DNA of 64,000 nucleotides from assembly GCA_947184155.2 (NCBI GenBank), contig CAMXCT020000255.1:124001-188000 (forward strand), given 5' to 3'. Origin of the DNA: Cladocopium goreaui (taxonomy: Eukaryota > Sar > Dinophyceae > Suessiales > Symbiodiniaceae). A program made the position numbers and the translations under genes. The notes below the pieces were generated by a model. That model was not told the origin of the DNA, did no database searches, and saw only the letters and a list, made by a program, of their open reading frames with translations. Each line of letters begins with the position of its first letter. The first letter of the stretch is position 1. Shown piece by piece: positions 37,375 through 51,440 of the stretch.

Positions 37375-40300
37375 GATATATACATACATATATATTACAT
37401 TATGATACATTATGTGTATGTGTACATACATTGCATTTTCCATACATAGCTAGATAACCTGTTCAAATCGCTATAGGTTTTATCAGCTAAATCCCCATGG
37501 GAAGCCCCGGGAGATACCACGTTTGGGGCTGACGATCAGTAAATCCCAAGCTATTTGAGGAGCACCAGGACGCTATCCACCATACCTTGGTTCAACCCAT
37601 TCCAGGAAAAAGATCGCTCAAATTGGTTTCATCATCCAAAAAAGAAAATAAGACAAAATATGATAAATTAGTAGAAACTACCAACAAACAGGACCCCCTG
37701 GTTATAAGTTGTTTTTCAAAGCCATGAACGGCAGGAATATCCACCATAACTGTTACATCATCATGGACCGGAACCGTACTACTTGTAAATCTTATTCATA
37801 TGAAATAGAGACAGAAAGAGAGAGAGAGAGAGAGATTGTGAAATTGTGAAACTAATTACAAATATTAGCTCAAAAGCTGTTATATTATATCATGACAGTA
37901 TGAATTATTCTTCTATAAAATAGTTGCCTTGCTTTTAATTGTCATACTACCCTCCAGTACATTATGTAAATTAACAGTTCGACCCTGAAAATACATCATT
38001 TTTAGTGGAAGCTAATCTTCTAACTCCCAACTCATGGCAGCTGGGAAGATGGTAGTCATCAGTTCTAAACTACCTTGAATCAGAACGTATAACTACAATC
38101 CTCCAAAACAGTTATAAACTTACTAGTGTGTATGTATATATATATATACATGCAACAATGTATGTATGTCTAAAATGTGGTTGGGTCCCACTCAATTCCT
38201 AGCTCCAACTGGCTTCCCGCTTTCAGTTGAGAAGGCTTGATACCCATAGCTCCATTCACAGCTCCCTCCATTCACCTCCATATTGTCAGATCATTAGAAC
38301 CACAGAGAATTGTGATAATTGGATACCCCGCAATCATCATCAAAAAGTCACAAAATTCAAAAAAAACAAAATTCAACATGGATCAAATATCAAAAATCAT
38401 TTGAGCCATTCGTATAACAAGAACTATCTTTAACCAACATTAGATCAACATTAGATCCACGCGCCTGCGACGCGGCCCCTGCCACCGGGAAATTTTTTGA
38501 ACCCGGAACCCGTTGGAAAATGATCGACATTTTCCGGTAAATCATCTATGAATGGACCATTGAATCATCCGTGTTCATCCATGTTCTATTTTCCAATGGT
38601 AATTATATTAGTGTTCATCCATGTTATTGTGAATCATCCAGGAAAATGAAACGAACTTCTTCACAATCATATTTTCCTGGAGAATCTGGATGCCGCCCAC
38701 CTGAAGGACGTCTTTGAATAAATGAATGAAACCAGTGAGTTGGGGATGGACATTCGGAGTTGGGGCCTGTCTCCACATGGGGGATATCCTAAACTTGCAA
38801 TCTCCATGCGGAGAATGTTAATGAATCATGGCATTTGGGACGCCAATGCTGTGGATACAAAAAACATGAACCAGAACTTGCCATTTTTGTCTACAAACAA
38901 AGGATATTCACCACGGCGATTGGGCATGAACCAACCGGGGACCCAACAACACTGCAGACAGGTCTTTAGGGCGCGGCTTGGGGTTGAAGCCATGAAGCCA
39001 AAAAAAAATGGTGATGTAGCTCGGAAGCGATCGTTGTTTCAAAACTATCATTAACACCACGGGTTGGGCAAGATCTGGGTGAGAATCATTTTTTCAACAA
39101 TTTAAAGTTGTTTCCCAAAATTGTTGGTGATACATTTATTCCAATTGTATATACACTATCCGTATCCCAATGATATCCCAAATTCTAAGTACCATATAGT
39201 ACCATCATCCATTTCTGAATTTCTGAACATCTCAGTTGCATCCGTTCACTTCCTGTCAATCGTTTCCCACAGTTTCTGCACCTTTTCGCAGCCTAAGTTC
39301 ACGCAGGTCACCCGTGAATCGTGAGGAAATCAACCCCCTTGATGATGGGTAGGTACCCTAACCCCACCATTCCATTGTATATCATGGAATTACATGGAAT
39401 TACCACCTTTTTTTCTTTCTACAATCGATTCTTTCTTTCCCAGCAAACCAGTTGAAAGGTTTCCTACAAAAATCTCATCCTTTCGAAGACGAAGCGAGCT
39501 GTGGAGCTGTGCCCCGGAGAATCCACAGGAGTTTCATCCGCCTGGGAATGATGACAAAACAATCGATACAATACATGTGAATCTCTCTCTATGTTCATTA
39601 TACCTTGATATTTCATGATTAAACATATAGATACAATATGATATAAACATGTGTTTGTTTGTTTTCGATGCAGTCTATTAATATATATCTTTATATGTGT
39701 GTGTGTGACCATATGCATGTCTTTGCTTTCATCCACACCCCTCTCAACTCCCATCCTTCTTCTTGTTTTGTCCATGATGTGTTGCAGGTTTCCCATGCGC
39801 AGGTTAACATCCAAGTCGCAGCTTAGCAAGCGGGACAAGGAGGTCATGGTACCTGGGTGTTGGGTGGAAAGGGGCTCGGAGTCAGAGCGACCGCGCACAG
39901 ACGCTGTTTGATCTTTAGGTTGTGAAATGGGGGAGTGTGGCAAACCCATTGGGGCGCCTTAAGCGTCACAAACGGTGGTTTTGCTATCGGTTTTACCCCA
40001 CTAACTCTCTTCGCCTGTTTCTAATCAGGATAACCTACCTGCTGGATTGACCCACGGGGTAGAAGCACATGGATATGCGATGATATGCGTCATGTTTGCA
40101 ACTGATTCTCCCCGGAGGACAAATCCGGATCAGTGCAACCTGGAAATACGGCTGCTATCTACCAGCAATGACCCAAATCTGTGGTCCAACGGGTCTCAAA
40201 CCAGCGCCCTAGTAGACATCATGGAGCTCCCGTCAACATGTGGCAACGTGCCAAGGGGGTGCGTTTACTTCTAAATTGTGCAATTCTTGGCATGGAGTTA

Positions 40301-40554
40301 TCGCATTAGCAACCCTTGACAACCGATTAACAAACCACTGTGTTGAAGGACTTTCGGGGGTTCACCCTCTGCGGAGTGCACAAGATTCCCCATCAGGAGC
40401 GCTTCAAATCTTCAAATATGATTTAATCAACGGACATCCGGATGTCAACGGGCTAAGCGTGAGTAAAGCAAACCTTTGATTTGTGCAATAGAAAATTAGA
40501 TTCAGCGGTAATGTCTGAATGCAGCTAACAAAGCGGAAGCTGTTGAGTCATCAC
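37375..40554. other. Non-coding stretch without a confident gene
   Basis: Short AT and GA microsatellites (37815-37835, 38125-38150). The plus-strand 110-codon frame at 38722-39054 and overlapping frames at 39394-39949 on both strands show no domain or splice support. Confidence 0.45.
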
Positions 40555-41120
40555 CTCCAAGGCGACTCCCGGGCGCCCTGGCGCGACATGCTACGCAAAA
40601 ACGGAGATATACTGATGTAGACTAGATGTATATTAGATACAGATAGTGATATATCATATATGATACATATATATATATATATGTACAGATATAGATTGAT
40701 ATTTACGTACATGTACGTACGCGTTCGCATGTGCATGCTATCAATGATATCGCATCGTATTTATTTTATGCATGCAATGTATACACAGTTACATCATATC
40801 TATAGCGTATCATGTTTTTGCCGGAAAGTCTGCTGCTTTGAGCCAGATCTCAATAGGTTCGAATCAGTGCATCTGCAAAACGATCCCAACCGAGTGAGTG
40901 AACAACATGCACTCTGCCAATGCATTATGTCTAGTTTCGACTAAATGGCGTGGCATATTTTGGGTTTGTTGGAAATGGCGGTTGCCACCCTGAATTGTCC
41001 TTCACATAGTCCTAGTTCGATGCCCCATAATGACTGATTTCATACAGAGACATGAATAGCACCTGGTAATCAAACAATCCAAAAAATGAACCGTTTATAG
41101 ATGATTTTCCTATTAAAACC
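40555..41120. repeat. Dispersed repeat R2, short copy
   Basis: Same order of blocks as 18414-19110 at high identity, but without the 145-bp internal segment. Same orientation, 22 kb away. Confidence 0.85.
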
Positions 41121-41411
41121 TGCATCTATGGCTTCGGAATAATGCATATTTTGATCCTTCTGGCATCTTACAACTTACGACTCATGTTCTCAATTTGAAG
41201 TTGGCAAAAATAACTTATAACCCCCATTTTTCCTGCAGATATACCTACCATGAACCCAACACAACTCTTGGAGTTGTGGCCACTACAGCATCCCCAAAAG
41301 ATCTTCGTTCCCCAGATCCGATTATTGCTTGATAGTATCCTCATATGACTCTAAATTAATACTGGTTACTAACTAGCATTACATTTTTTCCCCACCTGCC
41401 AGGTGAGGGTT

Positions 41412-42200
41412 GTTAGATTTTATCTAAGTTGCCTGGTCCTCCTCCTCCTCTCCTCTCCTCCTCCTCTCCTCTCCTCCTCCTCGTCGTCCTCCTCCTCGTC
41501 GTCCTCCTCCTCGTCGTCCTCCTCGTCCTCCTCGTCCTCCTCGTCCAACTGCGACCCGCGATCCACAGTGTTCTCTGTCGGACCTCAACCACGACCATCC
41601 ATGCTCAGTGTTCCCTGCCGGACCTCAACCACGACCATCCACGTCAGTGTGCCCTGCCGGACCTCAACCACGACCAGCCGGACCCCAACCACGACCATCC
41701 ACGCCCAGTGTTCCCTGCCGGACCTCAACCACGACCATCCACGCCCAGTGTTCCCTGCCGGACCTCAACCGCGAGTATCCACGCCAAGTGTTCCCTGCCG
41801 GACCTCGTGTAGGAAGATAAAATGTCAGATAGAGTGCCAGAAGATTTGCCAGGTAGAATGCCAGAAAATATGCCAGAAGATATGCCAGATAGATATGCCA
41901 GAAGATATTTCAGAAGATATGCCAGATAGAATGCCAGATAGAATGCCAGATAGAATGCCAGATAGAATGCCAGAAGATATGTCAGAATATATGCCAGAAG
42001 ATATGCCAGATAGAATGCCAGATAGAATGCCAGAAGATATGTCAGATAGAATGCCAGAAGATATGCCAGATAGAATGCCAGAAGATTTGCCAGATAGAAT
42101 GCCAGAAGATATGCCAGAAGATATGCCAGATAGAATGCCAAATAGAATGTCAGAAGATATGTCAGATAGAATGCCAGAAGATATGCCAGTAAGAACATGT
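41412..42200. repeat. Three adjacent minisatellites
   Basis: CTCCTCCTC repeats (about 41430-41545) are followed by 36-42-bp units containing CCCTGCCGGACCTCAACCAC (41570-41810), then 12/15-bp units of GATAGAATGCCAGAA (41820-42190). A 276-codon plus-strand frame crosses all three, but its Ser-run, then Pro/Thr, then Met-Pro-Asp/Glu blocks follow the repeats. The minus strand is also open, so I do not call a gene. Confidence 0.9.
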
Positions 42201-42599
42201 ATAAATGTCATGGTGGGGATCACAAAAAAGTAAAGTAATTTACATAAACCCGCAGACCCCCAGTGTATCCAATGTTTTTCAAAATGGCTCACCTGGCTGC
42301 ATCTTGTGCGCAGCACTAATGGCATCTTCCAGTGCCGCTGGAAGTCGGCAATGGATCACATCCACTGCGCCAGTGCAAAAAACCAGGGAAGTCATCGGGA
42401 AAACTAGGCAGCTGAACACCCTGAATTAGATCAAAAGGCTGCAGTCCAGCCCACCAGCAAATGGCAATCTGGATCTGCCGGACTTGTCGACAAGCCACTC
42501 AGGACGGAACTGAAGGATGAAGGATGATCTTCGCGCAGCCTGCCAATGCTATTCAACGAAACAGCCCGCCGTACTGCTATTTTGCACCTGAAATGTGGG

Positions 42600-42815
42600 A
42601 ATATGTATATAATTGAATACATATTATATATATATTATATAATATAATATAATATAATATAATATAATATAATATAATTATAATTATAATATAATATAAT
42701 ATAATATGTATTCAATTATATATCATATATGATAATATAATATGTATTCAATTATATATCATATATGATAATATAATATGAATTCAATTATATATCATAT
42801 ATGATAATATAATCA
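42600..42815. repeat. AT-rich repeats with palindromic units
   Basis: ATAAT repeats are followed by three copies of a unit containing TATTCAATTATATATCATA and ATGATAATATAATATG. Confidence 0.9.
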
Positions 42816-43467
42816 CTGTCAATGGTGATGGACCTGTACACCATGGAAAACCTACTGCGGATTGATTCTTCTGGTCAACACGGAAAACTAGCCATGGCCT
42901 CGAGGCTTCAAGCTCAGGGTCCTCAGGATTGGGCATGGGTCCGTTGCCCCTGATATGAAATACCCCGTAAGGAGCCCTGGTTTAGTATGGCATCTGTTCA
43001 GGAATTTTGGGGCGAGGAGATTTCACATTTTGGGATAGGGGTAATAGTCAACTATCAACTGAGTCAATGAATAAAATCATCAACTATCAGCTATATTCAG
43101 CTACCAATGGATAATAATGGATCATGGTCCATTTGCAATTTATAACGGGCATTCATGATTTACCTGTCAGTTACCCAACAAAAACACGACTTGGCCGGTT
43201 GCGACCGCAGTTCGCCTTTTTGACCTCTGCATGGCTGTCAGCAAATGAGTATCATTAGATATCATTAGCTGTTTGAACACTTTTCGTGCACCGACCTGGC
43301 CTCATTCGAGGTAAACAGCTTGGCGCAAAAATCGATATGTTGAATGCCGCATAACACATAAGACATGGAAATGTATCATCATTTTCCCAGATTTCCAACA
43401 TTCAAATGGGATCAAATGGGCATGACTTGGGCAAAATACAGTATATACTCAGTAATTCGTCAGAAAA

Positions 43468-46400
43468 TCAGAACATGCCCATGGCGGCCCACTTCTCCGT
43501 TTGACTGAGGTCGTCTCGCATCGCGATCTCCGCCCTGGCTTCATCATACTTCCTAGTACCCTTCAGATCCTGCAAAGGATCGGCCTCCCTAGCCTCATTC
43601 GCCGCCGCCCTGGCTTGAAGCTCTTCCCTGGCTTTCAAACGACATGCCTCCATCTCGGCCAGAATGGCCGCCCTCTGTTCGTCAGTCGGACCCGAAAAGG
43701 GCTCAGGAACTTCAGCCTGCAAGGGGAGCTCCGCCTGCAAGGCGCGGACAGCACCCAGGCCACTGCCTGCCGCAGTGGGAGATGCTGGACCAGCCGCAAA
43801 GACTTCATCTGGAGGCAATGATTTGCAGCATGCCTTCCTTGGTGGTTGAAGGTGATCCTCTGCACAGTTGGTTTACTAAGTTTACTATTGACAATTTTTA
43901 GTGGGATCAAATGCCAACAATCGAAGTGAGCAATGTTCGAGACCCGACATATCATTCTATTGGTTGGTTGAGAGGACTTCCCAAACCCTGGATTATACAA
44001 CACACCCCCAAGAAAATTCGGGGAGGTTCTACAACCCCCCCCCCACTCATCAACCAGGGGGGTTAAACGCAGCCACTATCATTCCAGCTTCATCCACTGC
44101 GGTGGGCTCTCTGGTTTACTCTGCTGCTTCTTCCGCTCGGCCAGGACACGTTCCATCTTCGGAGGCAGCGGGGTCCGGGCGTGTTCCGCAAAGTCCTTGG
44201 CGTTGTTCTCGGGAATGCCCCACAAGTCCATATAGGCCTTGGTGACCAGATCGAAGAGCTCAGGGTCTTCGAAGACGCGAATGCCCGGTTCCTTTCCTCG
44301 GTGTTTTCGGCTTAGAAGAACTGCTCCCATGCTGAAAGTTGGCTTCAAATTTTAGTGGGATCTATGATGATGTATGGTAAATCCATCGAACCGGCCCCCC
44401 CCATTAAAAAATATATATAGATCTGTATGGCCATTATCCATCCAGATACCACCTCTCCAACTTTCTGCCTCATCTGTGTACCATCCGCCGTTGTCATGGA
44501 TCTCCTTTCTGATTCGCACAGCTTTCTCCCGCGCAGCTTTCACCCTCGCCGCACGCTCTTCTTCATAGGGCATATCTGCAGCCCGCGAGCCCGGTTGACT
44601 CTTCTTCAGCACCTGCACCAGGGTGAAGTAGGTGCAGAAATCTTGGATGGTCATCCAAAAGATCCCATCCACACGAGGCTTGAAGTTCACCTCTTTGGCC
44701 ACCTCCGGATATTCTGTCCACTTCTCAGAGGCATCGCACCAGTCCCCAGAGTACTCCTGCTTCTTGCCCCAAGGGTTCCTGACCCTCACCAGTTGGACCC
44801 CATGCCCTTGGTAGGCGGACAAAACACCGTACGCATGTTTTGTCACTAAGCCGTTCTGCAAGTTGCCCTCGGATTCCTCCACATCGACATGCTTCAGGTT
44901 GGGATTCTTCTTGGCAATGATACCTGCACAGATGAGGTACTTGTTAGAGTCCCACTCCTCCACGTATTTAAAGAACTCTTCCGCTGTGAGTGGACCAGAT
45001 GCATGGTCTGGATTCTTGTAGGATTTGCTTTTCTCATCCCACTGAACATCCAGATTTTGGAGGTCGAACGGCATCTTCCTCTTCCCCCACCCCGCTTCGC
45101 TGATTTCCTTGCGGAAAATTCTATCGGTGTGGGCCACGTGGATCTAGCTATAATTCATCCAGTCCAGAATGGTTGGTGGAAAAACATCATTTACCCTCTG
45201 GTAATTTAACATAGCTATGGAAAATCACGATTTTTAATGGGAAAACTCACTATAAATGGTCATTTTCAATAGCTATGTTAAATTACCAGAGGGTATATGA
45301 TGCCCCCAAACCCCAAAACCGTGTTAAGCACTTCATGGTTAAACCCTATGGGTATAGGATGGTGTAGACAACAAAGAGGGCTACAGTACCTCTAGACCAA
45401 GTTACTTTTCAGGACCATATCATCCATTTTGGGGGCTTGATCAATTCATTGAATCGCATTGCTATAAATCCCCTTCTGAAACCCTATCTATTAACCCCCT
45501 GTTGATTCTCATTACCATGAATCCAAAAAAAATACCCTATGCCATTTAACCCCATGGAAAATCCAACTATTGTCCAATTAAACCCAGCTACAATCCCATT
45601 AAATCTAACTATATTCTCATAAAACCTCATGATTCCATTGAACCCCACTATAATCCCATGAAACCGTTAAAAAGAAACTATCACTTCATCCAGCTTCCCA
45701 GTTCTCGATGTCTGTGTCGCTGGCGCCACACATGATCTTCCAGCCGTCCGAAACCAGACCGCCGTTCAACTGCTGGTAATTCCCTTGGATCTTGGCGATG
45801 GCCTTCTCCAAAATACACATCCAAACCTGGTTCCGTCACCGTCGGATAGGTTTTTTTTTTTGTAAAACGGCAGGCCCATGGTGGAAAGACAAAGACACCC
45901 AGCCCCTTGAAAAGATGCATGAAATTAAAATTTCTCGTGAATTGTCCGTTGGAATCTGACTTCTGGCTATTTTCTGGCAGCAAAACATGATTTGAATGAT
46001 GTAACCAATCCTTGGAATCCCAAATGCTAGTTGTTGAGCTCCCTGAAAAATTTGAGTCATGAGTCAAATGAATTGAATTTAATCTATGTGTGATTCTTAA
46101 TAGCAAATATGTATCTATTATAAGATATCTATATCATCATCCCATCAAAATATATAAAGTAGTTGAAATAATCGTTGAAACCAGCCATCAGAAACCGACT
46201 CATCCGTTGGATTCACATAGACGCAAGACTTCCTTGGATTTAAGCGAGCCAGAAAAAAATGAAAAAATATAATGTGGGTGTCTCTGAAATTTCAAGAGAT
46301 AAAATGATGATCAAGAAATGGACTTAGGGATAGCTACACTATGTTCAGACAAAACCATCTAAAATAATCAAGATCTCACCAAAGATTCACCATGTTTGGT

Positions 46401-49190
46401 GTATTAACCACTGAGAAAACATTTAAAAAAAGAAACATCATAGACTCACATTGACTCAATCCAGGCTTCCCTTCATATGCAGCACCTCCATTCAAGTCGA
46501 TGGGCACAAAGGAATCCACTTTGACATGAATCCACTCTTGATAATATTCACACCACAAGCGCAGGACATATTGTCCAATTTCCTGAAGCACGTTGTGGAA
46601 AAATCTGATTCAGCTTTCCAAAAGTCACCAAAAAAACAAAGGGGTGCTGTAGATTCCCCCATGTTTGTTCGATGATGTAACCTAACAAAGGGGGAAGAAA
46701 AAGACATCACATTTCAAATCACTCAGCTTATCTCAGTTTTTAGTTCATCCAGGTGTCATTGTGCTCCTTGGTGACAAAGAGATTCTTCACCGCTTCGGGG
46801 TACTCCGCCATGGTCGAGATCGCCGTAATCAGCCAGCAGTCACCTAAGGCGCCCTGCATCAGGTCCGCTGGGTCGATGCCGTCTTTGGGAAGCAGCGGCT
46901 TTTTGGGATGGATGTAGGAAATCGGACACCAGGCATGGTCCAAAAGTCGCCCGGCCACGCTCATCGCTTTATCCTTCTCGATCCCCACAGAGCGGTAATC
47001 CAGGGGGAAATCCGGGTCGACCCAGAGTTTCTCCAAGAAATCCTGCGGCTCTGATGAAAACCCAGGCTTGGATCCCCGGAAAATCCCAGAAATGTGTGTA
47101 TATATATATATACACTATATATACTATATATACTATATATATACTATATATACTACATATACTATATATACTATATATACTATATATACTATATATACTA
47201 TATATACTATATGTACTATATATATACTATATATATACTATATATACTATATATACTATATATACTATATATACTATATATACTATACATATACTATACA
47301 TATACTATATATACTATATATACTATATATACACTATATATATACTATATATACTATATATACTATATATACTATATATACTATATATACTATATATACT
47401 ATATATACTATATATACTATATATACTATATATACTATATACTATATATACTATATATACTATATATACTATATATACTATATATACTATATATACTATA
47501 TATACTATATATACTATATATACTATATATACTATATATACTATATATACTATATATACTATATATATATATATCTATATATATACTATATATATACTAT
47601 ATATATATACTATATATATATACTATATATCTATATATCTATATATCTATATATATACTATATATCTATATATCTATATATATATCTATATATCTATATA
47701 TCTATATATCTATATATCTATATATCTATATATCTATATATCTATATATCTATATATATATCTATATCTATCTATCTATCTATCTATCTATACAAATCTA
47801 TCTATACAAATCTATATATATATATATCTATATATCTCTATATATCTATATATCTATATATACCTATATATCTATATATCTATATATCTATATATCTATA
47901 TATCTATATATCTATATCTATATATACTATATATCTATATCTATATATCTATATCTATATATATATACATACTATATATATACTATATATCTATATATTT
48001 ATATATTTATATATCTATATATCTATATATCGATATATCTATATAAACTATATATCTATATATCTATATATCTATATATCTATATATACTATATATACTA
48101 TATATATACTATATATATATACTATGTATATACTATGTATATATACTATATATATACTATATATATACTATATATATATACTATGTATATACTATGTATA
48201 TATACTATATATATACTATATATATACTATATATATACTATATATATACTATATATACTATATATACTATATATACCATATATACTATATATACTATATA
48301 TACCATATATATCTATATATCTAAATATATCTATATATATATCTATATATCTATATATCTATATATCTATATATATATCTATATACATCTATATATATCT
48401 ATATATATCTATATATATCTATATATATCTATATATATCTATATATATCTATATATATCTATATATCTATATATATATATCTATATATATACATACTATA
48501 TATCTATATATTTATATATCTATATATCTATATATCTTTATATCGATATATCCATAAAAACTATATCTATATATCTATATATCTATATATCTATATATCT
48601 ATATATCTATATATCTATATATCTATATATCTATATATCGATATATACTACATATACTACATATACTATATAAACTATATATACTATATATACTATATAT
48701 ACTATATATATTATATATATCTATACATATATCTATATATCTATAGATCTATATCTATATATATATACATTATTTTCATTATTATTATCGTTATTATTAT
48801 TACTACTACTTATACATATATATATATACCATATATATATATATTATATATCTATACATATATCTATATATCTATAGATATATATATATATACACATTAT
48901 TTTCATTGTTATTATCGTTATTATTATTACTACTACTTATACACATACATATATATATATATACACATATAGATACAGATATGTGTGTAGAATTGTGTAG
49001 CTTTTGAACTCCCCTTTTTTTTCATGTGGTTTTCCCCAAACCCACGGGTTTTCCTGAGGAATGTTGATCCCAAGTTTCACCGCATCTCCAATGCCTGGCT
49101 GCGTCAGATCCACTTCAAACTTCTCAGCCATGGCGCCAGGACGAGCTGACTGGCGCTGAGTCACTGGGCCGAAACCATCCGAAACCTCGG
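43468..49190 (-). CDS. Calpain-like cysteine protease (multi-exon)
   Basis: A papain-fold calpain core is spread over at least seven exons. 49030-49190: N-terminal part, [18 protein letters not shown] from the ATG at 49131. About 46741-47052: [14 protein letters not shown] with the catalytic Cys. 46440-46582: [15 protein letters not shown]. About 45686-45826: [18 protein letters not shown]. About 44453-45144: catalytic His in [11 protein letters not shown] and catalytic Asn in [16 protein letters not shown]. About 44080-44346: calpain C-terminal/beta-sandwich-type segment. 43468-43822: charged helical tail, then TGA. All three catalytic residues are present, so an active, calcium-regulated protease is plausible. 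No EF-hands were seen in the window. Acceptors at 45827, 46583 and 45145 fit AG. Several donors are unresolved and may be non-GT. The intron between the first two exons holds a 1.9-kb microsatellite. A MITE lies just upstream of the 45144 exon. Confidence 0.88.
45192..45295. mobile_element. Hairpin MITE, TACCCTCTGGT family, best-preserved copy
   Basis: 104 bp. TACCCTCTGGTAATTTAACA and its exact reverse complement form both ends, and AGCTATGG/AATAGCT continue the stem. The TA at each tip could be a TA target duplication, as in Tc1/mariner-type MITEs. It sits inside an intron of the calpain gene. Confidence 0.88.
47085..48985. repeat. 1.9-kb TATATAC/TATATC microsatellite in the calpain intron
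   Basis: Units of ACTATATAT, CTATATAT and longer AT dinucleotide runs change gradually along the array. A duplicated unit near 48765-48815 and 48895-48940 contains ATTATTTTCATT and ACTACTACTTATAC. Open frames of up to 487 codons (Tyr/Ile/Leu/Ser only) arise because the repeats avoid stop codons. Confidence 0.97.
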
Positions 49191-49199
49191 AGTTGGATG

Positions 49200-51440
49200 G
49201 AAAAAATGGATTAAATAGCGATTAAATAGTGATTAAATAGCGATTAAATAGCGATGAAATGGTGAAACCTCCAACGATCGAGATTCGAAAATCGAGCCCC
49301 GTATGATTAAATAGAGCCCGTAAAACCATTTGGTCTACCTCCTCTTGGTTCCCTGAATTTTCAGCACTTGTTTCGGTCAAGTTCTCCTGTAACCCGGTTG
49401 AAGATTGGACATACCAAACATCTCATTGGGGATAACGTAAGATCGTAGTGGGATGGCAAGTCTCGTGTGGCCACTTTGTTCACCCCAGTCCACCCCCAAA
49501 CCAGTCCTTGTTTACCTTCACCCCTCAAGTTTGAAGAACAACCAGACCAACCAGCCTTGCAGTCATGCTGAAACCACTGTGGTATATCCAAAAATCGCCT
49601 TTTTCATGAGGAATGCAAAGACCAAGCACGGGCTTTTTTAATGGATTTTAGGTGATATTTCACCCGAACCTCAACTTTTGTTCGGTGTCATTTTTTCGAT
49701 CAACTCCATACCGCACTCATAGATGACGGCGCTTTCAAGGTACAATGGCAGCGGCAAAGAAACGGCTCTGTCTTCCATATAATCGGCCACTTATTTTGAA
49801 TTCACCAGTGGTTCACTGGAATCAATGATAGGATCGAAACAAGTCGTGGACAACAATCAAACCAATTGACAGCCCAACCTGGGGGCCGCGCCTGAAGATT
49901 GCAAGAACTGAAGTGCCACACAATGGCCTTGGCACATTGGATGAGGCAACTCCACTGAGCAAATCTGAATGTTATCCGGAACAGCGCTATGAACAGGGCG
50001 CTTCGGTATGGATACTTCTCTGGCTGATCACCAGTTTTGACAGGTTTTTTGTTGGCGCTCTCAAACGATGGTGTTCTTGTCAAAAACCCATTGTCTTGGA
50101 AAATTGTTCCTCGAAGTTGCCACAAAAAAGGTCTGATCCAAGGGCTGGACTGTGGAAATCCACTCGGCAGCCTGGTCAAGGAAACAAAATCCAGAAATTC
50201 CCCTGATCTGTGTGGCCTATTATTCCTTAAACAATGCGTTCACAACTGTTCTAAGGCAATGGTGAAGGCTGTGTTGATCGCAGGTTCGCGCATCCGCCTG
50301 GCTAATTTGGCGAAAGGTGTCGCTGGGGACGTCCCTTGCGAAGGTGCGTTGCTACGTGCTGTGTCCGTTTTTTGAGTTCGTGAATTATTAGTGGCAGGCG
50401 CAGGAGATTCGTCACCTTTGCAGGGTCAGAAGCTCGTTTTGTGTTGCAGTATGTAGGGCACACTTGTTCATCCACGTGGCAGGCACAATACTTCGTGCAC
50501 GTTAGTTACAGTAAACTAAATGTTGGCAGGCGCGAGTCGGATGAGAAGTGCTGCTGTCATGTTTCGTGGCAGGCGCCATATTTGGTGAACTTTGACGCGT
50601 TTTTGCAAGGCTCGCACCGCTCGTCTTGTGAGACTGCCGTCCTTTTTCTCTTGGCCATGTTCAGATCATTTTGCGTGGCAGATCTCCTGGGAAGATGTTG
50701 TAAAGATACTGGCGAAACCCTCTGAGAGGTCCTTCCATGAATATCTTGAAATTTCGTGAAAATATTGTGTTCGAGGTGATTGTATGCAAGCTCTATAGGG
50801 GGTTCTTGTTTAAAGACCTTGCAAGATGCTTTACAAGGTCCTTCTTTCCAATCTTGCGAGAGCGTTTTGGAGCTGTTGGATGACGATCTTGCGACGATCT
50901 TGTAAGGTTCTTGTCCTGAGTTTTGCCAGCAGATGTTTCTCGCTAACACTGGGGGCATCTTACCGGGATAATTTCTATATCCCCATTCCCCATCGCCGTA
51001 ATTTCGGGAATGTTGGCATCAACCTTGGAGCATGAAGCCTCTTGCCCAGTGATTGACTATGATGGTTAGGTCGATTTTGACCATTGACACCACACAGGGC
51101 CACTCCTCTGCGCCACAGAGCCCACCTCAAGGTGCACCATGGTGTCAGAGGTTGCCAGGCAATCATATGAGGGACAATACTTACAAGACTTGTAACTTGC
51201 AACTTGCACCGACTTCAGAAGTGCCCAGTTCACATCGTGCCTCGCAGCACCTGTTGAGAAACAAGCTCTTTTTCACCGAGGGCTTGTATTATACAGCAAG
51301 GAAATCATCCAAACCAACCGCTTATGGGAAGGTGCTCAAGGGAAAGAACTGCCCCTGACACGTGCGAGTATATCATATGGTAAATCGCACACGTCGTGCG
51401 AGTAAATCATATGGTAAATCCGCACGTCCCAGTATTCATC
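49200..51440. other. Intergenic stretch between the calpain and secreted-protein genes
   Basis: Repeated words GTGGCAGGCGC occur near 50390, 50478, 50522 and 50568, and GATCTTGCGA/TCTTGCAAG words near 50810-50910. A minus-strand frame of 133 codons at 50557-50958 crosses those repeats and has no domain. No gene is supported. Confidence 0.45.

Noticed and set aside
41403..42233. 276-codon protein with poly-Ser and MPD/E-type repeats
   Set aside because: Its three parts match three different minisatellites exactly, and the opposite strand is open as well.
47054..48673. Open frames of up to 487 codons rich in Tyr, Ile and Leu
   Set aside because: They follow the TATATAC/TATATC microsatellite in all three frames. 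No domain or codon bias beyond the repeat.
50557..50958. 133-codon minus-strand frame rich in charged residues
   Set aside because: It crosses short local repeats (TCTTGCAAG, GGCAGGCGC) and shows no domain or splice support.
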